Shown piece after piece: positions 1-4,905 of a stretch of DNA of 5,878 nucleotides. The position numbers were made by a program, and so were the translations under genes. Where the stretch lies: assembly GCA_002394185.1 (NCBI GenBank), contig DGTB01000072.1, forward strand, positions 2,234 to 8,111, written 5' to 3'. Source of the stretch: Bacteroidales bacterium UBA4347 (lineage in GTDB: Bacteria > Bacteroidota > Bacteroidia > Bacteroidales > P3). Under the pieces are notes generated by a model. The model did not search any database. It was not told the origin of the DNA and worked only from the letters and a program-made list of their open reading frames with translations. Within the stretch, counting starts at the first letter, position 1. Each line of letters begins with the position of its first letter.

Positions 1-315
1 GCCGGCATCAACCCCGCCCACGTCGACAGCGAGGAGCACATGGCCTCCAACATGGGCAAAGGCTGGATCACCGAGGAGCAGGTCAACCAGGCCCGCGAAA
101 TCAAGGAGAAAGTCGCCGCCGAAAAGATGGCCCAGCTCAGCGAGCAGCAGATCAACCAGATTGCCAACGGCCGCCTCAACAAGTTCTTCCAGGAGAACAC
201 CCTCATGGAGCAGGAGTACATCATGGAGAGCAAGGTGAAGGTGAAAGACTTCATCGCCAAGGCCGACAAGGACCTCAAGTGCACCGGCTTCAAGCGCCTC
301 GAACTCGGCGCCTAA
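1..315 (+). CDS. tsf: Translation elongation factor Ts, C-terminal part (5' end outside window)
   Basis: EF-Ts is the cytoplasmic guanine-nucleotide exchange factor that recycles EF-Tu-GDP during translation elongation. The open frame enters from base 1 and gives 104 residues ending in ...KRLELGA and a TAA stop. The stretches NPAHVDSEEHM, KGWITEEQ, GRLNKFFQE, TLMEQEYIM and VKDFIAKADKDL match the C-terminal part of Bacteroidota EF-Ts, where the chain ends with a last strand of the type FKRFTL-A. The in-frame ATG at position 40 is an internal methionine, not the start, because homology continues upstream of it. Only the C-terminal third is present. The gene is followed by a strong hairpin terminator and normally sits downstream of rpsB, which would lie to the left of the window. 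Identification is from remembered family sequence, not from a search. Confidence 0.96.
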   Translation, partial: AGINPAHVDSEEHMASNMGKGWITEEQVNQAREIKEKVAAEKMAQLSEQQINQIANGRLNKFFQENTLMEQEYIMESKVKVKDFIAKADKDLKCTGFKRLELGA

Positions 316-343
316 GCTCATCGCATAAGCAAGATTTACCGCA

Positions 344-374
344 GAAAGCGCGCCCCGCATCGGAGCGCGCTTTC
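344..374 (+). terminator. Intrinsic terminator of tsf
   Basis: A perfect 10-bp stem (GAAAGCGCGC at 344-353 with GCGCGCTTTC at 365-374) closes an 11-nt loop in which three further pairs can form (355-357 with 361-363). A T-rich stretch, GTTGTTTCTG, follows on the + strand. It starts 29 bases after the tsf stop codon. It may also stop transcription arriving from the right on the - strand. Confidence 0.85.
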
Positions 375-385
375 GTTGTTTCTGT

Positions 386-552
386 GCAATATCACCGCGC
401 TCATAAGCGGGCATCGCTTTTTCATTGAAAACAGACCTCGCTCATGAGCGAGGTGTATTGTATGGACTGTTTCAACATCCCGCACATGAGCGCGGTGCAC
501 TTTCACGCCTTCCAATGCCCTCCGCACCGGTGCGCGGGACATTGTTTGCGCT
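386..552. repeat. Four degenerate palindromes at ~42-bp period
   Basis: This convergent intergenic stretch holds no credible gene. Four related dyads sit at regular spacing, with centres at 403.5, 444.5, 486.5 and 528.5 (steps of 41, 42 and 42 bp). Their cores are GCTCATAAGC, GCTCATGAGC, GCACATGAGC and GCACCGGTGC. Similarity runs beyond the core: C-rich bases on the left, then GCGNGG and a T-rich run on the right. The second copy is a perfect 20-bp palindrome at 435-454 and the fourth has a perfect 12-bp core at 523-534. It could be a decayed extragenic palindromic array, a set of protein-binding sites, or back-up hairpin termination between tsf and the facing gene. No function is established here. 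Confidence 0.6.
435..454. repeat. Perfect 20-bp palindrome (unit 2 of the array)
   Basis: ACCTCGCTCATGAGCGAGGT is identical to its own reverse complement. In RNA it would form a hairpin of up to eight pairs with a four-base loop. It is the best preserved of the four periodic dyads between the convergent genes. There is no T run directly next to it on either strand, so by itself it is a poor intrinsic terminator. Confidence 0.7.
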
Positions 553-560
553 GCGACAGG

Positions 561-1340
561 CTATCGCACGATGACTTTCACCCCTTCTTTCTCGAATCTT
601 TGGAACGGAGGATTGCCGGGCATTATGTCCTCCTCGCCACCTGTTTGTATCGCTGGCACGGCTTGGTTGGCGGGGGTGCCGGGAAGCTTTATCGGCACTT
701 CGCCTATAACGGCACCATCATCTAATACCCGACTTGGTTCTTCTTCTATGATAATTCCTTGAATTGCTGCTGATGTATCAGCACCCAACGATACGTCATA
801 AACAGTAAATCCTGTGGGCTTTACTTGTATGCCTTCACGTACAAATTTGTGATAGCCGAAGTATGACACTTCTATTGTGTATTCACCAGACGGTATAGGT
901 TTGATGGTATATAGCCCATCCATGTCGGTTGAATTGCCGGTTACCATTTTACCATCTTTTTTTAGGACAACGTTAGCAAATGGCAAGGGCTCGTGTGTCT
1001 TAATGTCTGTGACAATTCCTTTCAGTACGCCCGTGCTGACAACCTGATGAGTGCTATCGATGGGTTCGCCAATATAGATTTCGGGCATTTCGTTCTGTGC
1101 CTGAGCCGTGGTGGTTGCCAGCCCCAAGGCGAGGCCGGCGACAGTGGCCACCTTGCCCAGCCGCAGGCGGTCGGCCAGGGCGTTCTCCAGATAGCGCACC
1201 TCGGCCTCGCAGCGCGGACAGGTGCCGCGGCACTCGCCCTTGTAGGTACACTCCTCTGTCTCCAGAGGTATGTCATTTTCCTCCGCAATGCGCTTGCGGA
1301 CCTCCTTGAGCTGGTTGCAGATGTTCTTCCCGTGGGTCAT
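561..1340 (-). CDS. Cys4-module protein with CarboxypepD_reg-like domain
   Basis: A 259-residue protein, using the ATG at 1340, because MTHGK is the start shared with its two upstream neighbours; an in-frame ATG six codons earlier (1358) is possible. Residues 1-58 are a charged, cytoplasmic-looking module with Cys8 and a C-x5-C-x3-C-x2-C cluster (Cys31, 37, 41, 44), probably binding metal. Residues 64-79 are hydrophobic and end in AQAQ, like a membrane anchor or a signal-peptide cleavage site. Residues about 106-187 (GVLKGIVTD, LPFANVVLKKDG, STDMDGLYTI, PSGEYTIEVSYFGY) are a typical carboxypeptidase-regulatory-like beta-sandwich, the fold found at the N-terminus of many Bacteroidota TonB-dependent receptors. 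The last ~70 residues are unrecognised. It is the last gene of the cluster, 69 bp after the TonB-C gene. The domain-coding part is clearly more AT-rich than the module-coding part. Function is unknown; the domain call is firm, the topology is inferred. Confidence 0.85.
   Translation of the reverse strand: MTHGKNICNQLKEVRKRIAEENDIPLETEECTYKGECRGTCPRCEAEVRYLENALADRLRLGKVATVAGLALGLATTTAQAQNEMPEIYIGEPIDSTHQVVSTGVLKGIVTDIKTHEPLPFANVVLKKDGKMVTGNSTDMDGLYTIKPIPSGEYTIEVSYFGYHKFVREGIQVKPTGFTVYDVSLGADTSAAIQGIIIEEEPSRVLDDGAVIGEVPIKLPGTPANQAVPAIQTGGEEDIMPGNPPFQRFEKEGVKVIVR
1166..1340 (-). repeat. 175-bp perfect direct repeat, copy A
   Basis: Every base of 1166-1340 matches 1886-2060, an offset of exactly 720. 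On the coding strand the identity begins at the A of the ATG and ends one base into codon 59. It covers exactly the 58-residue Cys-rich module and not the upstream leader. Flanking bases differ at once on the start-codon side and within a few bases on the other. Identity at synonymous positions implies recent duplication or gene conversion. Confidence 0.97.
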
Positions 1341-1399
1341 AGTGTTATCATTTATCATAATGTTGTTTCCCCGTAAACGGTTGGAAAATATTGTGTCAG

Positions 1400-1411
1400 C
1401 GCACGATGACT
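1400..1411 (-). repeat. 12-bp repeat just after the TonB-C gene, matching the end of the next gene
   Basis: CGCACGATGACT occurs here and at 565-576. At 565-576 it encodes the last residues VIVR of the CarboxypepD_reg-like protein before its TAG. Here it overlaps the stop of the TonB-C gene. Read in a different frame it also gives V-I-V-R followed by a TGA (1396-1398). This could be the leftover 3' end of a shared ancestral gene, now out of frame, or coincidence. Confidence 0.45.
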
Positions 1412-2060
1412 AGTCGTTCTTGGGGAGTTTAAAATTGACAGGCAGGTTGAACTGCACACGGACGGGAACGCCTCTCTGCTCGCCTGGCGACCATTTCGGC
1501 ATTGCCTTCACCAGGCGGATGGCTTCCTCGCCACAACCACTGCCGATGTCGCGCAAAACCTTGGGGTTGGTGACGGTGCCGTCCTTCTCAACAACAAAGG
1601 TGACATACACCCTGCCCTCAATCCGTTTCTCCAGAGCTTCCTTAGGGTAGCGCAGACTGTCCTGTATGAATTTATAGAGAGCCTCCATGCCACCAGGAAA
1701 CATGGGCTCAGTCTCTTGTATGCATCCTAACAATGGTTCATCTCCAATGTTGAGTCCAACGGTGTCGGATGCTTTGATGGAGATGTGCGGTGTCAGCTGT
1801 ACCCGATCTTCTTGTGCCGACACGGTGCTTCCCGCCATAAGGGCCAAGGCCACACCCGCCACGCGGACGACCTTGCCCAAAGATTGGCGGTCGGCCAGGG
1901 CGTTCTCCAGATAGCGCACCTCGGCCTCGCAGCGCGGACAGGTGCCGCGGCACTCGCCCTTGTAGGTACACTCCTCTGTCTCCAGAGGTATGTCATTTTC
2001 CTCCGCAATGCGCTTGCGGACCTCCTTGAGCTGGTTGCAGATGTTCTTCCCGTGGGTCAT
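1410..2060 (-). CDS. Cys4-module protein with TonB C-terminal domain (TonB-like energy transducer)
   Basis: A 216-residue protein. Residues 1-58 are identical to the module of the downstream gene, including Cys8 and the C-x5-C-x3-C-x2-C cluster. Residues 64-82 are a hydrophobic segment ending in VSAQ, serving as a membrane anchor or signal peptide. Residues ~118-213 are a TonB C-terminal domain of the Bacteroidota type (MFPGGMEALYKFI, YPKEALEKRIEGRVYVTFVVEKDGTV, AIRLVKAMPKWSPGEQRGVPV, FNLPVNFKL). TonB transmits inner-membrane energy to outer-membrane receptors, with this domain contacting the receptor TonB box. The anchor here is not the usual N-terminal TonB helix and lacks a Pro-rich spacer; no exbB or exbD lies in the window. 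A GGAG-type ribosome site precedes the ATG. The gene overlaps the end of the upstream reading frame by 68 bp. The domain call is strong; energy transduction is inferred. Confidence 0.88.
   Translation of the reverse strand: MTHGKNICNQLKEVRKRIAEENDIPLETEECTYKGECRGTCPRCEAEVRYLENALADRQSLGKVVRVAGVALALMAGSTVSAQEDRVQLTPHISIKASDTVGLNIGDEPLLGCIQETEPMFPGGMEALYKFIQDSLRYPKEALEKRIEGRVYVTFVVEKDGTVTNPKVLRDIGSGCGEEAIRLVKAMPKWSPGEQRGVPVRVQFNLPVNFKLPKND
1886..2060 (-). repeat. 175-bp perfect direct repeat, copy B
   Basis: This is the partner of 1166-1340, 720 bp away and the same orientation, and it encodes the Cys4 module of the TonB-C protein. The 3' end of the preceding reading frame (1993-2060) runs through this copy in another frame, so that frame's last residues are read from duplicated module sequence. 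Confidence 0.97.
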
Positions 2061-2439
2061 TGGTGGTCTCCTTTTTGATTATTTTGATGCCGTCTACTTC
2101 CTCTATTTCCACCAGGGGAGGAAGCCTGCGGTTTTCGTACAATGTTTTGTCGCTGGTGTATCGTTCAAGGACAGACGACGGCAGTTGTGGGAGTTTTACA
2201 ATACGCCGGGGCATCCATACGTATTCAACATCAGGATAGTATGGCAATAACCCTCCGCAATCACTATGGACAAAAGCAAATGTTTTTTCGATGGCGGGCG
2301 CTGCTCTCAACTTCGGAATGGTATCTGTTTGTGCATTGCCGACGATGCCGTCCTGCCCCATGGCCATGGATGGAATGGTGAGGCAGAAAACAGCTGAGAA
2401 CATCGCCGTCAGTATTGAATAGCTCTTCCCGTGGGTCAT
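1993..2439 (-). CDS. Unrecognised exported protein sharing the MTHGK start
   Basis: A 148-residue frame. The start is set at the ATG at 2439 because the only upstream in-frame ATG (2472) lies inside or before the promoter. Its first 16 bases, ATGACCCACGGGAAGA, are identical to the starts of the next two genes, giving MTHGK. Then comes a conventional signal peptide (hydrophobic residues ~8-25, probable cleavage near AMG-Q). The mature part (TIPKLRAAPAIEKTFAFVHSDCGG, LPYYPDVEYVWMPRRIVKLPQL, SSVLERYTSDKTLYENRRLPPL) matches no family I know and carries no Cys4 module. The last ~22 residues (NDPREEHLQPAQ...) are read out of frame from the start of the TonB-C gene, so the native C-terminus may have been lost. 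It is the first gene of the three-gene cluster. Probably periplasmic. Confidence 0.7.
   Translation of the reverse strand: MTHGKSYSILTAMFSAVFCLTIPSMAMGQDGIVGNAQTDTIPKLRAAPAIEKTFAFVHSDCGGLLPYYPDVEYVWMPRRIVKLPQLPSSVLERYTSDKTLYENRRLPPLVEIEEVDGIKIIKKETTNDPREEHLQPAQGGPQAHCGGK
2068..2073 (-). promoter_or_regulatory. Strong Shine-Dalgarno site of the TonB-C gene
   Basis: The - strand reads AAGGAG, then seven bases, then ATG at 2060. Clear Shine-Dalgarno motifs are uncommon in Bacteroidota. None of the other starts in this window shows one as good. It supports the MTHGK start for this gene, even though the start lies inside the upstream reading frame. Confidence 0.6.
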
Positions 2440-2461
2440 GTCTTTCGTTTTTTTATCGATG

Positions 2462-2492
2462 CAAAGATACAAACTTTTTGCGATATGGCAAA
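2462..2492 (-). promoter_or_regulatory. Bacteroidota-type promoter for the MTHGK cluster
   Basis: On the - strand TTTG (2492-2489) is followed by exactly 19 bases and TATCTTTG (2469-2462). This is a full match to the Bacteroidota housekeeping consensus (TTTG at -33, TAnnTTTG at -7). The expected transcript start is near 2456, giving a leader of about 16 bases before the ATG at 2439. An inverted repeat TTTTGC-N6-GCAAAA (2476-2481 and 2488-2493) overlaps the -33 element. The promoter lies immediately past the stop of the TPR gene, so the cluster can be transcribed on its own. Confidence 0.85.
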
Positions 2493-2496
2493 ATAA

Positions 2497-3198
2497 TTAT
2501 TCCTTCGGTTTCTGTTGCTGGTCGAGCATTTGGAGGTACTGGTCGACGTAGGCGCGTGTGTAGTCGTCGGGTTCCTGTTCCAGCACCCATAGCAGGTCTT
2601 TGCGGGCTTCGTCCAGCTGGCCAAGGTTCATATTGTAGGCGGCACGGTTGACGTAGGCCATCAGGAAATCGGGGGCGATCTCGATGGCCTGCCGGAAGTC
2701 CTCCATAGCGCGGTCGTGCTGGCCCAGCATACCGTATGCGGCACCACGGCTCACGCGAGGGTTGGCATACTCGGGATCAAGCTCTATGGCGCGGTCGAAG
2801 TCGGCAATGGCTTCGTCGTAGCGTTGCTGCTTGTAGCGCAGGAAACCGCGATTGTTCCATGCTTCGGCGCGCTTGGGATTGAGCCGGATGGCCTGCTCGT
2901 AGTCCGCCAGTGCTCCCTCGGCGTCGCCCAAGGCGTCACGCGCGATGCCGCGATTGTTGTAGCAATCGAAGTCGCGAGGCGTGAGCGCTATGGCCTGGGT
3001 GAGGAGTTCCACTTGGCGCTCAGGCTCGTCATCGCCAAGACGTAGAGCCTCGAAGAACAATGCCTCCGAATCCCATTGCCGGTGGTGCCGTTCGCCGTAT
3101 TGCACATTCCGGGTCCACACCACCACGTTGCCCACTTCCACGCGCCAGCGGTGGCAGGGCGGCTTCTGTCTCTTCCTGTGTTTTCTGTTTATGAGCAT
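2497..3198 (-). CDS. Tetratricopeptide repeat protein
   Basis: A 233-residue protein, using the ATG at 3198. The frame stays open to 3624, but that extension overlaps two better genes and reads as Arg/Pro-rich noise, so the internal start is chosen. Four contiguous 34-residue TPR units lie at about 75-108, 109-142, 143-176 and 177-210. They have the usual pattern (YNNRGIARDALGDAEGALADY, AWNNRGFLRYKQQRYDEAI) and end with N-P or D-P; a degenerate half repeat (VELLTQAIALTP) precedes them. TPR arrays form a helical superhelix that binds peptides or proteins. There is no signal peptide. The first ~20 residues are very basic (RKHRKRQK) and the start is uncertain; a GTG further in, at VEVGNVVVW, is an alternative. 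It overlaps the upstream gene by 10 bp, which suggests translational coupling. The partner is unknown. Confidence 0.87.
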   Translation of the reverse strand: MLINRKHRKRQKPPCHRWRVEVGNVVVWTRNVQYGERHHRQWDSEALFFEALRLGDDEPERQVELLTQAIALTPRDFDCYNNRGIARDALGDAEGALADYEQAIRLNPKRAEAWNNRGFLRYKQQRYDEAIADFDRAIELDPEYANPRVSRGAAYGMLGQHDRAMEDFRQAIEIAPDFLMAYVNRAAYNMNLGQLDEARKDLLWVLEQEPDDYTRAYVDQYLQMLDQQQKPKE

Positions 3199-3587
3199 AC
3201 GTCGTAAATCCAATTGTATTTCTTTTGCCACTCCTGGGTGCGCAGAGCGTCGGCCACGGGGGCGGTGGTGTATCGGTCGGCAAGGCGGTCGAGGTATTCG
3301 GCTGCAGCCATCCAGACCTCTTCGCGGCCGAACATCCGTTCCTCGCTGGCGGGATTCAGGTCTTCCGCTATTGTTTCGAGGTATTTCATTGCCGGTACGC
3401 CCGCCACACGGCGTCCGTGGTTGTCGAAGAGGTCGCGCAGCACTATTTGCCTGTATCTTCGTTCGTCGCAGCGTATTTTGCCATCCACCACCTCGGCATC
3501 GAAAGGCTCGTAGTAGCCCGGCCATACGCCTATGACCAGCGACACGTAGCCGTCGAAGTTCACCCAGGTGTTCGGTTCGTAGGTCAT
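3189..3587 (-). CDS. Unrecognised 132-residue protein
   Basis: The ATG at 3587 lies two bases after the stop of the DUF4419 gene, and the gene's own stop overlaps the TPR start by 10 bp. It is therefore the middle member of a translationally coupled trio. The protein is soluble and acidic with no signal peptide, membrane segment or cysteine motif. It is rich in aromatic residues (WVNFDGYVSLVIGVWPGYYEPFDAE at the start, EWQKKYNWIYD at the end) with a central helical part (AMKYLETIAEDLN, EEVWMAAAEYLDRLADRY). I do not recognise the family. Tight packing argues for a shared role with DUF4419 and the TPR protein. The opposite strand also has open frames here, but composition and spacing favour this one. 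Confidence 0.8.
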   Translation of the reverse strand: MTYEPNTWVNFDGYVSLVIGVWPGYYEPFDAEVVDGKIRCDERRYRQIVLRDLFDNHGRRVAGVPAMKYLETIAEDLNPASEERMFGREEVWMAAAEYLDRLADRYTTAPVADALRTQEWQKKYNWIYDVCS

Positions 3588-3589
3588 GG

Positions 3590-4747
3590 CTATTCCTCTT
3601 TGTCGCGGGTGATGAACCAGCCAATCTCGGGGCGCAGGGCGAGGGTGGCGGTGTCCTGGGCTATGCCCACGAAGCCGGCCCAGAAGGTGAGGTTGGCGGT
3701 CTCTCCATCGGCGCCCTCGAATCCGACAGGTACCGATGCCAGCTCGGGAGGGAGGTCCGATGCGCCGTCGTAGAGGCCTTTCAGAGTGTTGCGGTGTTTA
3801 TGGCAATCGTAGGGGTAGAACTTCACAATCCATCCGTCGGCCAGGGTCTTGGGGTCGCCACACATCTCGTATTTCAGGTCGTGCTGCTTGAACATACCGC
3901 GCCAGAAGGCCTGGTCCACCTCGCCCTCCGAGGCACTCTTGATTTTCCTCAGCACGGGCAGCATCTCGTCGACCCACCAGTCGAGCTTGTATTGCCGCAG
4001 GAACTCGGTGCGGTCGATGACCGACTGCCAGTCCTCCGGCGTGCCGTGCAGGATGACCTGAGGGATGCCGCAGATGGTCATCACGTAGTCGAAATACTGC
4101 TTCATACTCTCCATAACGGTAATTTGCGAGGCTACGCGCGAAGCAGGCGTCGAGGTGGTGAAGTCGGCGGCGAGTACGTCGATGAGTTCCTGGCCGGTGT
4201 AGGCGGCAATCTGCGAGGTGAATTGTGGGAAGACGCGCTCCCACGGGCTGTTAGGGTCGTCGAGGTGGATGCCTTGGCTGGACGCCATCAGCGTCCGCTT
4301 GCCCTCGAAGTCGACGAACATCGAGCGCAGGGCCTCGGCGTTGTTGTTCACGTGCAGCGAGAACCCCTGGCAGATGAGCAGCCACAGGGCCTCGGGCGAG
4401 AGCTCGACGGGACGGTGGTCGGCATAGGCGCGATACATAGTGTAGAAGAACGGGTGGTTCGACTCCACCAGTGGCCGGGTCTGTCGCGTGTGGGCGATGA
4501 TGGGGCCATAATTGTTTGTGAGTTCGTTGAGGAGATTGCGCAGTACCTTGTTGTAGGGCACTGTGGCTATAGGCCCTTTGGGTGGCGTGAGCGTCTCCAC
4601 GTCGATGACGAGGGTTTGTTTCTCGACCGGCTTGCTGTCGGCCACGGCAATGTCGATGCTGTCTGCCACGCTGTCGCGTTGTGCTGTCTGGCCATTGCAG
4701 GCGGCCAGCATCAGCAGGCTTGCCAAAAGGATGATGGTCTGTCCCAT
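3590..4747 (-). CDS. DUF4419-domain lipoprotein
   Basis: A 385-residue protein. It opens with a lipoprotein signal, with LAAC as lipobox and Cys17 as the lipidation site. After a short acidic linker (~18-45), residues ~60-340 resemble the DUF4419 family (Pfam PF14388): NHPFFYTMYRAYADHRPVELSPEALWLLICQGFS, VNNNAEALRSMFVDFEGKRTL, a central ELIDVLAADFTTSTP...MESMKQYFDY helix, GTPEDWQSV, and late WIVKFYPYD. The molecular function of the family is unknown. The signal peptide n-region (MGQT) has no Lys or Arg, which is unusual; an in-frame stop ten codons upstream limits alternatives. The acidic lipoprotein-export motif is absent directly after Cys17, so a periplasm-facing anchor is as likely as the surface. 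It is first in an operon with the 132-residue and TPR genes and has its own promoter. Confidence 0.88.
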   Translation of the reverse strand: MGQTIILLASLLMLAACNGQTAQRDSVADSIDIAVADSKPVEKQTLVIDVETLTPPKGPIATVPYNKVLRNLLNELTNNYGPIIAHTRQTRPLVESNHPFFYTMYRAYADHRPVELSPEALWLLICQGFSLHVNNNAEALRSMFVDFEGKRTLMASSQGIHLDDPNSPWERVFPQFTSQIAAYTGQELIDVLAADFTTSTPASRVASQITVMESMKQYFDYVMTICGIPQVILHGTPEDWQSVIDRTEFLRQYKLDWWVDEMLPVLRKIKSASEGEVDQAFWRGMFKQHDLKYEMCGDPKTLADGWIVKFYPYDCHKHRNTLKGLYDGASDLPPELASVPVGFEGADGETANLTFWAGFVGIAQDTATLALRPEIGWFITRDKEE

Positions 4748-4786
4748 ATTTTGTTTCAGCTGGGCTTTATTTATTCATTTATTTTG

Positions 4787-4817
4787 CAAATTTACGAATT
4801 ATATGCAACATGGCAAA
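4787..4817 (-). promoter_or_regulatory. Bacteroidota-type promoter for the DUF4419 operon
   Basis: On the - strand TTTG (4817-4814), a 19-base spacer and TAAATTTG (4794-4787) match the Bacteroidota consensus in full. The transcript should start near 4781, giving a leader of about 33 bases. A long A-tract region lies just upstream of -33 (4818-4843), resembling an UP-type element. The 20 bases from the A before TTTTG into the spacer match the promoter at 2462-2492 at 16 of 20 positions. Confidence 0.85.
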
Positions 4818-4849
4818 ATTTATTTTTGTTTTTTTATTTTTTGAGGGAG

Positions 4850-4878
4850 AAGGGTGCCAGTTTGGGGCTGGCACCCTT
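4850..4878 (-). terminator. Hairpin after the small lipoprotein gene
   Basis: A perfect 11-bp GC-rich stem (4850-4860 with 4868-4878; core AGGGTGCCAG / CTGGCACCCT) and a 7-base loop lie 27 bases past the stop of the small lipoprotein gene. On the - strand it is followed by CTCCCTC and then A-rich sequence, not a U tract, so it is not a textbook intrinsic terminator. It could still halt or stabilise the transcript, and it separates the lipoprotein gene from the next promoter. Confidence 0.55.
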
Positions 4879-4905
4879 GGGGGAGGTGAGGGTTTTCTGA
4901 AGGGA

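Noticed and set aside
336..542. - strand frame of 68 residues with 14-residue periodicity
   Set aside because: The periodicity comes from the 42-bp palindromic array, and the frame runs through the tsf terminator. The + strand shows a similar periodic frame, as expected from DNA repeats.
386..552. CRISPR array
   Set aside because: The units are degenerate and palindromic with no conserved repeat separated by unique spacers, and no cas genes are visible.
1208..1250. Radical SAM CxxxCxxC motif in CRGTCPRC
   Set aside because: The spacing matches, but the module is only 58 residues and is followed by a hydrophobic segment, with no room for the radical SAM barrel. A zinc or other metal knuckle is more likely.
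1166..2060. Insertion sequence or transposon explaining the direct repeat
   Set aside because: There are no terminal inverted repeats, no transposase and no target-site duplication; the repeat is coding sequence in frame in both copies.
3199..3624. N-terminal extension of the TPR frame up to an ATG at 3624
   Set aside because: It is Arg/Pro-rich and overlaps both the 132-residue gene and the end of the DUF4419 gene in another frame; the ATG at 3198 gives a normal operon overlap.
3794..4900. Long + strand open frame (368 residues) opposite the DUF4419 gene
   Set aside because: It is the antisense shadow of the GC-rich DUF4419 gene. The - strand frame has a lipobox, a recognisable domain and a promoter, while the + frame has an anomalous composition and ends in the promoter region.
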